Source of the DNA: Moniliophthora roreri
Taxonomy: Eukaryota; Basidiomycota; Agaricomycetes; Agaricales; Marasmiaceae
Length of the DNA stretch: 64,000 bases
Direction of reading: 5' to 3'
Assembly: GCA_001466705.2 (NCBI GenBank)
Contig: LATX02000196.1
Location: 248,001 to 312,000, forward strand
Shown one piece after another: positions 1-11,439 of this stretch; position 1 is the first letter of the stretch, and each line of letters opens with the position of its first letter. The notes below the pieces were generated by a model. It did not search any database, was not told the DNA's origin, and saw only the letters and a list, made by a program, of their open reading frames with translations. The position numbers were made by a program, and so were the translations under genes.

Positions 1-438
1 AACACTCGTTAGGAACGGTAGTTCGGAGGATAAACAAAAAATCTAGAGAGTCGGTGTCGGGGCGGTGCAAATTGTATAGGCTGGGGTCTGTGTCTCGGAA
101 ATTCTGAGAGCGAAGGCCCATTCTGAAAGCTCTAATGACCGATGATAGCCTGCTTTCAGAGGAGCTATCGTTGACTTTGTGCAGCTCGCAAGAGCTGGTC
201 CGTGTGTCGAGTTGGGAGTGGGAGTAAAGAGACCGTGAGCACAAAATTTTAGTGCTGACGTTGAAACCAAATCTTGATTGGCTATTCGCTTGGCTACCGG
301 CTCCGGTTTCTTTGCATAGCCGGTTTATGTGCGCATGGTATAAACACATGGCACTTGCAACAAACTACTTTACATCAAAGCTAAAGGGAACTTCGTAGTT
401 CATCTACCCATCTTTTATCTTCCAGTGCAAGGTCTTTC
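1..438. other. Intergenic, no gene seen
   Basis: Only short overlapping frames with no family resemblance are present. The left part may be the end of a gene outside the window, but nothing supports a call. The P450 stop codon lies just to the right. Confidence 0.5.
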
Positions 439-2690
439 TCAAACTTGATAAAGGTATCTATCGCGCTCAATGATGCCCGCTACAGTCGTATTTCTGGGCT
501 CAATACGACATTTGAACGGAAGCGTTATGGACTCAGTATACCCTTTAAAAGGGAGAAAATTTAATGAGCCCTCGTACACGGACGGATAAGTATCAGATAA
601 AGCCAACCTTTTTCTCAAAACTGCTCAGATCAAGCGGCATATCGTTCCCCGTGTCATCTTTCGGAGGCTTGAAGTCGAAAGCCCATAAGAAATTCATCGC
701 ATTGAGTGCCTAGAGGTATGAAGAACGAGAAGTGAAAAATGGCGTGTCGAGAGACTTATCCTACTAAAGAGCTTTCAGCAAGCCCGATACCTGGACAGAT
801 TCTCTGTGGCGTCGCTTTAGTGTTATACGTGAAACACGGCACGGAGGGATTGACTTACTCTCCCGGATCCAAATGCAATATCACCTCGGAAGGCACTAAC
901 AATCTGCACCCGGCTTCGTTCCATACTCATGTTTGACATAGCGCTCGGGATAGAACATCTCTGGATCATCAAAGATATCTGTCCAGTGATGATGCGACTC
1001 AGCTCTCCACTGATACTAGTAAAGGGTAAAAGGCGGGGAATACATACCGGGATTGTGATATATGGCATCTGCTGAACATGTCAGATTGGATCGATGAACA
1101 AAGACTTTATACTGACATGTATTCACAAAGATAGTTGCACCCTTTGGTATGATGAAGGATTGGTTGCTGCGGACAATGCGATACTGAGATGATGGGGGAT
1201 GTCAGTTTCACAGCAACGGACAAAGAGTGAGTACATGCCTCTTCGTCGGCTGATGCAGCATGCGGTAGTGCGAGGGGAGTAACTGGGTAGAAGCGATGCG
1301 TCTAATCCAAAAGCCCGTCGGTCTCCAAAACCAGGTAGATGAATACTAGTAGGCTTACCTCTTTTATCACCGTCTGAATGTATGGTATGTCCTTGATGTC
1401 TTCCAGCATTGGGGACCTCTCGTGTCCCACGACGCGATCAATTTCTTCTTGAGCCCTATGCTGAGCATCAGGAAACGCAGCGAGGAAGAGCACAAGCCGT
1501 TGCAGAAACGATGCAGTGGTTTCAGTTCCTCCTTCGAGGAGTACACCTCCCAAATGCCTGTACGAACGCGTCATCGAAACCGTTCCTCCAAAAGAATCAA
1601 GTACCTACCCGATGATCTTCCTATCTAGACCCAACTCCTTCTGCCTCGCAATCAATTCCTCCATATAGGACCCATTATGCTCCCCTCTCTGCATTCGCTT
1701 TTCACATTCGTTCAAAAGTCCAAAATACAGATCCCGTTGCATTCTTTCCACATCCTTGGCTCGAGCCCCCCACCACGCCAATTTCTCCGGGAGGTAGTCA
1801 AGAAACGGGAATAGATCAACGGGTGGAATACTCGGTGCAAGGGCACGGTTGAATGCTTCCACCGATTTAAAGAATGCTTTTGCATCAGCTGATTCATAGC
1901 GAGGACATCGCTTCCCAAAAAGAACCGACATGATTACAGAGTTGCTATATCGTCCAATGTGGTTGAAAAAGTCCTATAGACAGAGAATGGAATGAATAGA
2001 CAAGAAATGATGCATCTCAAATTTTGATTACCTCCGGGTTCTTCAATAAGTCATACATAGTTTGACTAGCTTCTGCCCGCTAATGTTTTCAATCAGCCGA
2101 CACATAATAATGTTCCGAGGCGTTGACGTACTTGTATCGGGAGGTGGCTCTCGATTGCTTTGGGAGTGAGAATTATGTGGGCAGTGAACGCCATGTACCA
2201 GCTGATTAATTCTGTTAGCAGAGGCGGGAAATGTAGTGACAAATGAAATTGAGTAGTACTCACAATACTGGCAAACAGACATGTTCAATCCGTGTGTCTA
2301 TGATTCTTCGGTCGATCAGAAGTTGACGCGCTTCGCTTATCCATGAGCTCTTTGGCTGCCTCCATGCTACTGATAACCACAGCTGTCCCAGGGCCCATCT
2401 TCAGAGAAAAAACGTCACCATACTGGCGAACCCACTGGGCGAATCTTCAAATGCAAGGCGAAATTCGTGAGACAACGAACGGAAGGAGCGACGAAAACTT
2501 ACTTGAGATGGGGATTTTCCATTGGGAAGATGTGTAAATTCCCGAAAATTGGGACTGTAGATGGACCGGGAGGTAAAAATGCTTCGCGTCTTCCAATCTT
2601 CAGGATCTTGGACACAATCCACGCAAGGATTAGGGCTAGCGCGGAAGTAGATATCACATAATTTGTGAGCGGCCACTGGATGTTCGACAT
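439..2690 (-). CDS. Cytochrome P450 monooxygenase (CYP2-like fungal type)
   Basis: Haem-thiolate monooxygenase, probably anchored in the ER and fed by P450 reductase; substrate unknown. The gene is split by many short introns. Exons carry, in order: an N-terminal membrane anchor (MSNIQWPLTNYVISTSALAL) and proline hinge (LPPGPSTVPIFGN); the I-helix oxygen-binding motif GGTETTASF; the K-helix ExxR as KETHRFYP, where an intron falls right after KE; the following PVTPLALPHA; and the haem motif FGSGRRICPG, itself interrupted by a 55-nt intron at 804-858 between FGSGR and RICPG. The C-terminus ends in LPFKCRIEPRN, typical of the family. All invariant residues (Thr of the I-helix, Glu/Arg of ExxR, haem Cys) are present, so the gene looks functional. 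The start is the ATG before the anchor. The last intron (acceptor near 530-545) could be placed in more than one way. Confidence 0.9.
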
Positions 2691-4853
2691 GGTCAGGATG
2701 GGTGTGGGTAAGAAAGACTATTCCTGTTTGGCAATACGTCTCTTCCTAAGCAACCAGCTCATCTTCAGATTGAACGAGGTCCGATACGAAAGGACAGGGA
2801 TTGAATTATTGTACCTCATCCATTGACGTTCAGGGCCTCCATCAAGCTTCGGATATTCCTTAGGATAAAAGACCTAAAAACTTGAGATGAGTATCCTATT
2901 TGGGGATCGACAATTCAAAGTTGCCCACACTTGCACCACCCACGCCAAGTGCACCATGTTGAGCGACCTGCACCACTACCTTTTTTAGCATCACCACAAC
3001 CCTTTTCGGCAATAAATAAATCCTAATCTCAAATCCTTACCCACAACGCCCAACTCCTGACACCTAAAGCCTAAGCGCTAACGCCTTACTGGTCCTAGTG
3101 GGAAAATGTCTGGCGGTATTCGCTTGTATTCGACGGATTTTGAGGCATCCTATACCAACGGATATCATCAGTAAGTCGCCGCCCTTTCTGACCGGATATC
3201 CGATGGTATCTGATGTGTTCGTGTGGCATAGGTTTGAGCAGGCCCATTACCGGTTTTTCGTCAGATACCATCGGATAGATGTAAGAAAATTTAATGTATT
3301 CCAATAACATACTTCTAAGTACATGAGAGTGAAGTCCTTCCGTCGCTGTCAAATAACCCTATCTGCTCCAATACCCTCTGCCCTGGCTTCCCCGACACCT
3401 TCTGCCCAGCTCTCCCCCGTATGGATGCTCGACACTTGCCTGAACCGAAGCCGGAATTCTATGTAGTCGTGCTGGTGCTCGCCATGGCATGAGGTAATTG
3501 GATATCGTGAGGTCGAGGTTGTTGACTAGAGCTTATTAGAAAATGATCAACAATATGACTATGCTACTCACCACGAGTCGCCCGGATATATTCAAGCCTT
3601 TCTTATCCCACCCGCCTTTTCGTGTTCTTTCAACTGTAACGTTCGAGAGCGACCGTAACCTAAAATGCATCAGTAAGCCGAAGCTGAAAACAGGAAGGAA
3701 GACGCACTGATGGATGTTGTTGTGGGCAGGTAGGGCGTAGGGTGTAGTGTTGGGGGGATGGTGGTCAGGAAGAAGGATTCAAGAGCATCGCCGGAAAGCA
3801 TCAGAAATTTTGGCGGCGAACCACGGAATGCGTCGGATATCATCAGAGCAACTCTCACTGGGGCCGGCCTAACCTACCCCGCTGAGAGTCTCTGAAGATG
3901 GTGCAACTGGTCGCAGACCTTGATTGTCAATCGGGATCCTATTTAGAAAAAGTAAGCACCAAGATGTGGTACCCAAGTGGTAGCTCTGTTCCACGTGTCC
4001 GTGCCGAGGCCGTTGGACTTGGGACGGATCACGTGCAGGTCGTAAAAATCCGGCCTCCGGCCAGCGCCGGTAAATTATTCAACCCTCTAACGCGAGGCCG
4101 AACTCGTACTCTTGCCTTGCCACTTTACCAAGGGATCATTCAAACCGGAATGATAGCGAGATATCCAGCCCCTAGTATTCTACAAGAATAGCCTCGAACC
4201 ACTTCACCGTACGCCACGAGTCTAGAAGCATGAGACTCAGAGATCTCCATCGTGGTTTAGCCGCATCCTCTTTGCAGCCAAATGCAATGCCATTGCTATT
4301 AAAAGCTGGCAGAGATGATGACGGGCAAGGAAGAGTGTAAATGAAACCTATCATACTGTTTTAGTGGGGCGTGTAAAATGGAAACTGCAGTGCTTGAGGA
4401 TGTCTTCCGAGAATATGACATGGGTATCTTTTCATAACAAGGTATTTGTAGGGAAACAGCTCAATTCCCAGAGTCGCCTTCTAGGTCTAGCGCACCCGAC
4501 CCGTTAGAACCAGAAATGCTTGTTCGCAGGAAATGAAAAATCGTAGGACCTTATGAATTGTAATTCATTCCCAAAATATATCCATCAAGAGTCAAGAGCA
4601 CAAGCTTGCAGACAATATATATCCTTTGCCGTCCATGATAGAAATAAAGGTCATACCTTCTTCTCACGCTAATTCACCTATGTGTGAACTACCCGCCACA
4701 AGCAAAAAGAAAAAGTCAAAGACATTACAAAAGGCCACAGTTCTAGGCAAAACGATACTATAATAAAAGGTAAATGATTAGCAAAATCGTTTATATATCG
4801 CCGAATACAAGATCTGTAAAACAACATTGCTCCTTCCAACCCAAAGTCCCAGC
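2691..4853. other. Intergenic with a foldback cluster
   Basis: About 2.2 kb between the P450 start and the F-box gene stop. Short frames on both strands mirror one another around 3095-3352 because of an inverted repeat (listed separately). An open frame at 3898-4191 (+) shows no recognisable domain. I see no supported gene. Confidence 0.5.
3151..3277. repeat. Nested inverted repeat
   Basis: A perfect 17-bp inverted repeat, TATCCGATGGTATCTGA at 3197-3213 and its reverse complement at 3261-3277, could form a hairpin with a 47-nt loop. Just upstream, 3151-3166 holds a third, imperfect copy in the reverse orientation (TATACCAACGGATATC). The 11-mer GATATCATCAG near 3161 recurs near 3836. This may be a remnant of a small foldback element; no target-site duplication was identified. 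Confidence 0.5.
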
Positions 4854-7800
4854 TCAATCATAGCAAAGAATAAATATCTTCCCATTCTTCACACTCAAGA
4901 TTACTGCTCCTTGACTCTGATCAATATTGATCGTCTCTACATGATCCAGATTCAACTCTGGAGGTATCACCAAGGTTCGTACCTCTCCCATCTCTCTGTA
5001 TCCGTTGGGAATTTCCGCATCCGAATAGGGCGGGAACGAGACAAACCGCAATCGCTTGGGATCGTTCTCTGACTCGATCCCATTATGGATGCGTTCGTGT
5101 CGTACAGGCTGACTCTGACTTGCGTCGTGTTCATGGGTCGAAGCCGAATTTGACCGTCTCCCCAGTTCAAGTTCCTCGTCGAGAGCATCCTCCACGGCCT
5201 CATCGGGAACATACTCTATCCAGACAGCGTGCCCAAAGTCGACGGCTATGAGAGGCCTGGGCCGTTCTTGTGTACGTTCGTCGTCTTCATTTCCTCCGCC
5301 TTGACCGTCACCGTCCTCATCATCCGATTGTGTCGAATCCAACACGCAAACGACCTCGAACGGTTCCGCAACGTACCATATGTCCATAGGATCTTCCTCG
5401 GCTTCCTTTCCTGGCCTACGACGCCCCGGAGAAGCTGTGGGTGACGACTCACGGCCAGTGCTAGCTCTATCACTCCTATAGGCATCAACGACCACGGATC
5501 CTTCAGGTGGTTCATCAATCATGTACAGCTCCAGAGGGGCATTATTCTCCGCGGGATGCGTGTTTCCAGGGCCATAGCCCTGCCCATACCCATCTCCGTG
5601 CCCATTTCCACTGCCATCAGAAGATGAATCGTCATCATCTCCGTGTCCATCGACCATTGCACCATTATTAATGCTATAAGCACTATTGCTGGTTACCCCA
5701 GCACCAGCGCCTCCGCCAAGATTCCCATTATCGCCGCCATCATCGTCACCACCGGTGTTAGCTCTCCCACGTCCACGCGCGCGCAATTCAACCCAGTCTG
5801 CCCCCCGCATCGGTACCCGGAAATAATGCTGCATCAGAACAAACTTGGTTCGATGTGTCGTGGTATCATGTGAAGCCAGTAATACAACTGTACATGATAC
5901 CCTAGGTACTCCAGGCACGGGGACGGCAATAGTTTGGGGTTGTTGCGATTGGGAACGCGCAGGTGAATTACTGGAGGAACTGTTACTGTATGAACCAGTG
6001 TCACTTGTATCGTCGTCATCTCTATCTCGTCTCCTATAGTGTGCATGGGTATTGACGAGACTAGGAAGCGAAGGCCACCACTGGCGAACGAAATGCGCCG
6101 ACTCTGGGTACCAAGGTGGGAACGGGAACGGGTTGGATTCTCGTGGTTCTGGTTCGGTGTCTGTTTGTGATTCTGGTAAAGACTGTGAGATTATCACAGT
6201 AGTGTCCATCTCTGCTGCTGCGTCACCCCATTGTTCCGACGCAGGCTCCGACGACAAAACGTTCTGAGGTTGAGAGGAGCCCGCAGGACCAGGTACCAGG
6301 GTTGACGACGACGCTGAGGCCGGGAACGAAGATGAGCCCGGCGGCGCATCAACAAGGATCGACGTTGACCCCAACGAAAGAGCCGAGGCAGATTGAGACT
6401 GTGCAGATCCTGAATGTGCTACTGACTCCGCACCATTTCCGCCGCCGCAGGCATCATCCACTTCACCACTGCTGGTCGGCAAACCAGCGAGCTCCGCCGC
6501 TTCGTCTTCTGTTTGCTCCTCCCCTAGATTGAGTTCCAGATTCCAATCGTGGGTATGGACCCCTGTCGACACCCTTCTTCTCGATGACGTCGGTTTGCTG
6601 GCGGTACGTGGAAACTTGAATTTCTTGACGATACTTTCCCAAGGGCGTACTCGAGCGCTGTACATGGGCACACAGTTTGCAAGCCCTCCGCGTGCGATTT
6701 GAACGTGCTCTTCCAGATGAGAAAGTGGATAGAAATGTTGAAAAGCCGCGTCAGAATCCTCGCAATGGATGACAATGTTGTTCGCGTAGAGGATACAGGA
6801 CCAATTGGATGAGATCACCTGTATGAGATACGTAAATGAGAGTGGTTTGAACGAAGGAATGGGAACTCACGCATTCAATTCCGGTGTCAACAAACACATA
6901 TTCGTCCCTCTCCCAATCCAACAAGACGAAAAGCCCAATTGTATTAGACTCTGAAACCCAAATAAACGCACTGAGCAGTCGCGCGGCTGGATCCAATAGA
7001 AAGATATTCATCACTACACCTGTCGTCCTGAAGGACGTGACATGTGAGAATGATGGCGGTGGTGTTGTATTTGGAGTCTTCGAGTCTTCGCGATGATCGT
7101 GGCTGCGTTCAGTATCGACAAAAGACAAGCGCATGAGGGAGAAGTGCATCAAGCGTGTATCGTCATAGCTAGTGTGCAGATTGAGCAGAGCGAATGGAGC
7201 TGATGAAATGTATTCAACGCACCTTCCTTTCAGAACTTTAGCCATTGTAAAATAAACCATCTTTTCATCAAACTCGACTCTACACTTCCACAATTCCCAT
7301 CTTTCCCTTGGTATCCACTCTGCTAGGCACCTATCCGTCTTGATATCCCAACACACGACCTTTCCGCTTTTGGTAGCGCAAAGAATGTAGCTCGATGTGA
7401 TGGGGCTTAGCCAATCCACTTCTTCTTCGGGTGGAGACTGCAGGATCCTGAACCACGCATTTTCGTGGTTGGGGCTTGTTGGCACTGGAGTGTGTAGATA
7501 ATGGTTCAGATTCATTCTTCCCATTCTTCCACTGTTGGTACCTGATGCTGGACGAGGACCCCGAAGCCGCCATGCCCGCTCATAGTGGTGTGCCTTATTC
7601 ACACTCACGATAAGCTGCTCCGAGCTGAGGTCGATTAAACGCTGGAAACCCCTTAGTGGCAGCGGTCTGCATCGTCGCAGTAGGTCCCCAGCTAGTTTTC
7701 GGTAGACAGGGCGTGTCGTAGTGGTATAATACAATGATTTGCATGTCTAGGGATGACAAGTCAGAGAAAAAAGGTCTCTTCAAACATGTGTGGTGACGCA

Positions 7801-7903
7801 CCAGATGCAAAGCATGGATATCGTTAAAGTCAAGGTATGCAGTAATATTGAGCAATAAATCGTATGGCAACGTCTGCAAACTTCGAGTCCCCGGTATTGA
7901 CAT
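4854..7903 (-). CDS. F-box protein with long low-complexity acidic tail
   Basis: Probable substrate adaptor of an SCF-type ubiquitin ligase. Exon 1 encodes an F-box (LPYDLLLNITAYLDFNDIHA at about residues 12-31), continuing over a short intron (near 7746-7800, phase 0) into LHLTCKSLYYTTTTRPVYRK. About 290 residues of an ordered domain follow (LCATKSGKVVCWDIKTDRC and on), which may be beta-rich. A second intron (near 6820-6872) joins IEC to VISSNW. The final exon of about 650 residues is mostly disordered: Ser/Pro-rich, then Gly/Asp/Asn-rich, then acidic, closing with a conserved-looking end (VILSVKNGKIFILCYD). The total is about 980 residues. I start at the ATG of MSIPGTRSL; an in-frame ATG 57 nt upstream is possible but lies before the conserved start. 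The target is unknown. Confidence 0.8.
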
Positions 7904-10900
7904 TTTTCCTCTGATAAAATTGAGTCGAACTCCAGATATATCCTTCACGGTTGACACCAAATATGGTGGTGGTCAAGAGCAGGTCGGAATGATACCAAGG
8001 TGAGTGCCGCGAGGGCGGGTGAGATATCGCGAGATGGTGGTCGGTGGTTGAGAGCTGGATTACATAGGCAACTGTTGGCTCCGAGCAAACTCTGCCCACG
8101 GTTACTCTTTCCGGTCCTGTTGCGGACAGCGGACTCGGATTGCGGTCAACAAAAGAAGCTACTGTAATCCCCTCGGCGATCTCTGTGACATTTACAACTT
8201 ATCCCCTTCAGGATTTCGACCTTCCCACCGATTTTTGGCTTTAGTTCTGGAAGTCTGTCAAGCTCTGGCAACGATAAAATGATCCTTTCCTGCAGCTATG
8301 GTGCTCTGGAATAGGCTCAACATATTCCAGTTACCCGCTTCGTGGCCCACTTTCTTTTGCTTCGAGCTGCCAGCTCATTCAACCTGGGTACCGTGACTCA
8401 GGACTTGCATAAAGATTTCCCCAAGGTCTCTTTCTGGATTCTGATCCAAACCCGCGGAATTCAATTCACAGTTTACACGGGTCTAGCCATCAAATTCCAG
8501 TGCAAAGAGCACTGGGCCTTCTCATTTTGTTCGGTGGTGTCCATGTACGTCTCCTGTTATGTGCTTCTGCGTGCGTATGTCCGAACTGACCTGTCAGTTA
8601 CGATTTGATTCTACCTCACCTCTTCCTGGCCATGGAGTCTGTCACCCACTGCGCCACTACTACCTGCACCTGCATCGACCATCTTGATCCGCGGATATCC
8701 CGCCCCCTCGCCTTGTTGGCGTCGCGGCATTCCTTGCGGTGGGTTTGGGTTCGGCATCGTCCTGAAAACAGCGCCCCCAATGTCGCCGTTCACATTCACT
8801 ACTTATCGCAGCCGTGCGTCCGCTTCTTCACAGCTTCTTGACATTGGCTGATTATCACTTTCACCCTGACAGTTCAGCAATACTTTACTGACAATTCATT
8901 AGCCGCGGTTTCTTTATGCAACGTACCCACTTTCTCTTAGGTCGCTGCCCTGACTTTCGTTCATAGCGTGCAGTGGGGCATGCTTCCTCCATTTATGTGA
9001 ACTCTTGATAAGTATCTTCTTCCCTTCCTGAAAAGGCTTCCAGGATCCCGTTCCATCGCTAGTCGCTTTCTTTTTGGCACTTTCGATGGTCACCTTGTAT
9101 CAAGATCGAATTTCTTTGTACCTATCTCCGGACAAACATGACTGCCGTGGCGCGGAATTTGGTCCATTTTGGAATGATTTGCTCGACCTAGTGAGGCTTA
9201 GGGCTCTTAAACGACATTTGGGTACGCTTTGACCCTCGTAGACGTGAAAGCGGCGAGAAAGCGTCTTTCGTGCTGGAAGAACTTTCATATCACCCGGGGC
9301 CAGTGTATCATACAATCGTGGAAATCGGGAATCTCGACCAGAATCCAGCGACTTGGGCGGCCACAAAATAGGCCAAAAGATTCCTCTTTGGCCGGATAAA
9401 CGGCCTCTTTCCAGGAATGAGATTTCGGGCCCAGCCTCCCAGGATGTTCATACTTGATGTAAAACCTCGGAGCTTGGATTCGATGCAACTTGAAAGCGCC
9501 TCGGTAAGTCCAGATTCGTCTGACTACCATCTCCATTTTTTGACGGAAAGTTTTAAAGGGCTGTTGCTTTCTAGCCTTTGGCCTTTGTCCCATCCGCCAC
9601 CAAGTATCAGTGGCTGAATCGCTGATTGTGGTAGCAGGAATACGGTCAGTCGTCCGTCCGGTCCGGTCCGTCCCTCGAATTACCAACTTGGTATTCGGGG
9701 ACGAAGGTGCAGATTATTGTGAACGATAAGTGCATAATCCAGAATTAATTCAGAATCTGATCATCATAGTCAGCAGATGTCCAAGTTGATTAACCACGGG
9801 TTGGGATCTTTTCGGTGAGTTGGAACCTCCTAAGCGCAGCCATTCCGTTGAATTACTGTGTAGAAAAGGCAGCGCGTACAAGATTTTGTGGTAAGAAGGG
9901 ACCGTATCTTGGCCGTGGCGTTGATGGTCTGATTCACGACATAACTTTGTCCTTGCTTCATGCTAGTGCCTTATACCAACGACCTCTCCCGATCCCAACT
10001 CACGCAATTGCTGGCCACGTCGAATTACCCTGAAGCCTGAGCACTCAGTAGCGAGAACGCTTACCTTTCAATTGTTTTGTTTGTATATTCTTTTACCGCC
10101 ACTAGATCAGAACCTCATCAGGGTCGCGTCGCGGACGTTCTCCACAGATCTTCAGCCTCTCGTCCAACGCCGTTCCAGTGTGGGAGTGGGAAGGCCCTGT
10201 TACCTGCCGACCACAAGGAGAGATCGGTCTCGATCATGCGAGGTGAGTCCTAGTTCAGACAGTGACAACGAAATTCTTACTCGGTCCGCCGTGTCCATTT
10301 ATCAGTTGAACAGTACATACCTGGATCCTTGCCTAGATTAAGACCGATCGTCGGGAGACTCGTCGTTCCCCCGAGATACGTTTCCGCGGCGAGGATTCCG
10401 TTCTCAACTAAGGTTGCACATGTATCGACACCTGTCGACACCGTACCCGCGACGGGACGGGTCTGTACCGTTCCATGAAGCTCGCAATGTCCAAGCTGAA
10501 GTGCAGTTGGAGCCAAGGAACCTGGAAGAGGTCGAAAGCGGTCAGAAAGGCGTCAGAAATGGCTTGAGAGGTTTTCCTCTTGAATGACTTGATGGGATGC
10601 TGGAGTATGGTGGGTACACCGTTCTCCTCAGTTGCTCATGGTGATGACGTAGGCGTGCAAGAGGTCTTGGCAAGACAGCGTGCTAAATCATCTCCCAAAA
10701 CTCAGTTTTCGGCCACCCGCCAAACACCGTCAGGCCGCGGGTGAAGGTCGCAGTACTCGTGACATTGACCAAGGCCTAAATCCTACGCCGTACCCTTACT
10801 CGCCATACCATTCACCTGTACACCGCGGTATACCTTACCCTCAACACGAATTTCGAGCTTGGAGCTTGACACTTCCAGCTTGCATTCTAATGCAGTGCGC

Positions 10901-11439
10901 CTTCCTCACTCTAATTATTGATGAGGCGGATATTCAGGCCAGTGATTATTGGTGAAATACCTAGGTACCTGGGTTCTGCAATCCCACGTGTACAATGACA
11001 AAGACTCGGTCTTTGCTCTCAGGTCTCTTGCCATCTCAGCCATCGAACTACGCCTCCGTAACAGCTCGGCACTGCCTGCCGGACAATGTGACTTGCAGGC
11101 TCTCATGTTTACGGTTTCGTCAAAACGACCCAACTAGCATAGTGTAGTCGCTAACTCCGAAACCCAGCGCCCAGGCGCCCATCGTTGACCGTGACTACGG
11201 AAGTGAATATATATACAGAAGGCAGTACACTATAAACTACAAGAGAGAATATCATAACCTCTAAATGCGAACGTTAAGTTTGATGAAAGTCAATGGTAGG
11301 AGTCAGCGTGTAATGAGCGTCATGTAGCGTCATAGGTTGTAGCGGTGGGTTACAAATACAGATAGCAACATAGCTTGTAGAAGGAATCGTGAAGAAACAA
11401 AAGTTCCGACTAATCCAAAGGACTTGCAGTAAAATCACT
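7904..11439. other. Long intergenic region, no supported gene
   Basis: About 3.5 kb with only short frames. Two were examined: a 133-residue minus frame at 9285-9686, and a minus frame at 10330-10530 reading HCELHGTVQTRPVAGTVST with a plausible GT donor near 10311. Neither has a start, acceptor and family match together. A GTCC-rich microsatellite-like patch lies at 9650-9676. Confidence 0.45.

Noticed and set aside
5229..6532. Plus-strand frames with hydrophobic or Ser-rich peptides
   Set aside because: They lie opposite the low-complexity tail of the F-box gene and have no motif or splice support.
9285..9686. 133-residue minus-strand frame
   Set aside because: It has no ATG near its beginning, no recognised motif, and no neighbouring exons.
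10277..10540. Possible exon of a secreted protein on the minus strand
   Set aside because: It has a good-looking donor but no start, no family pattern and no upstream exon that I could join.
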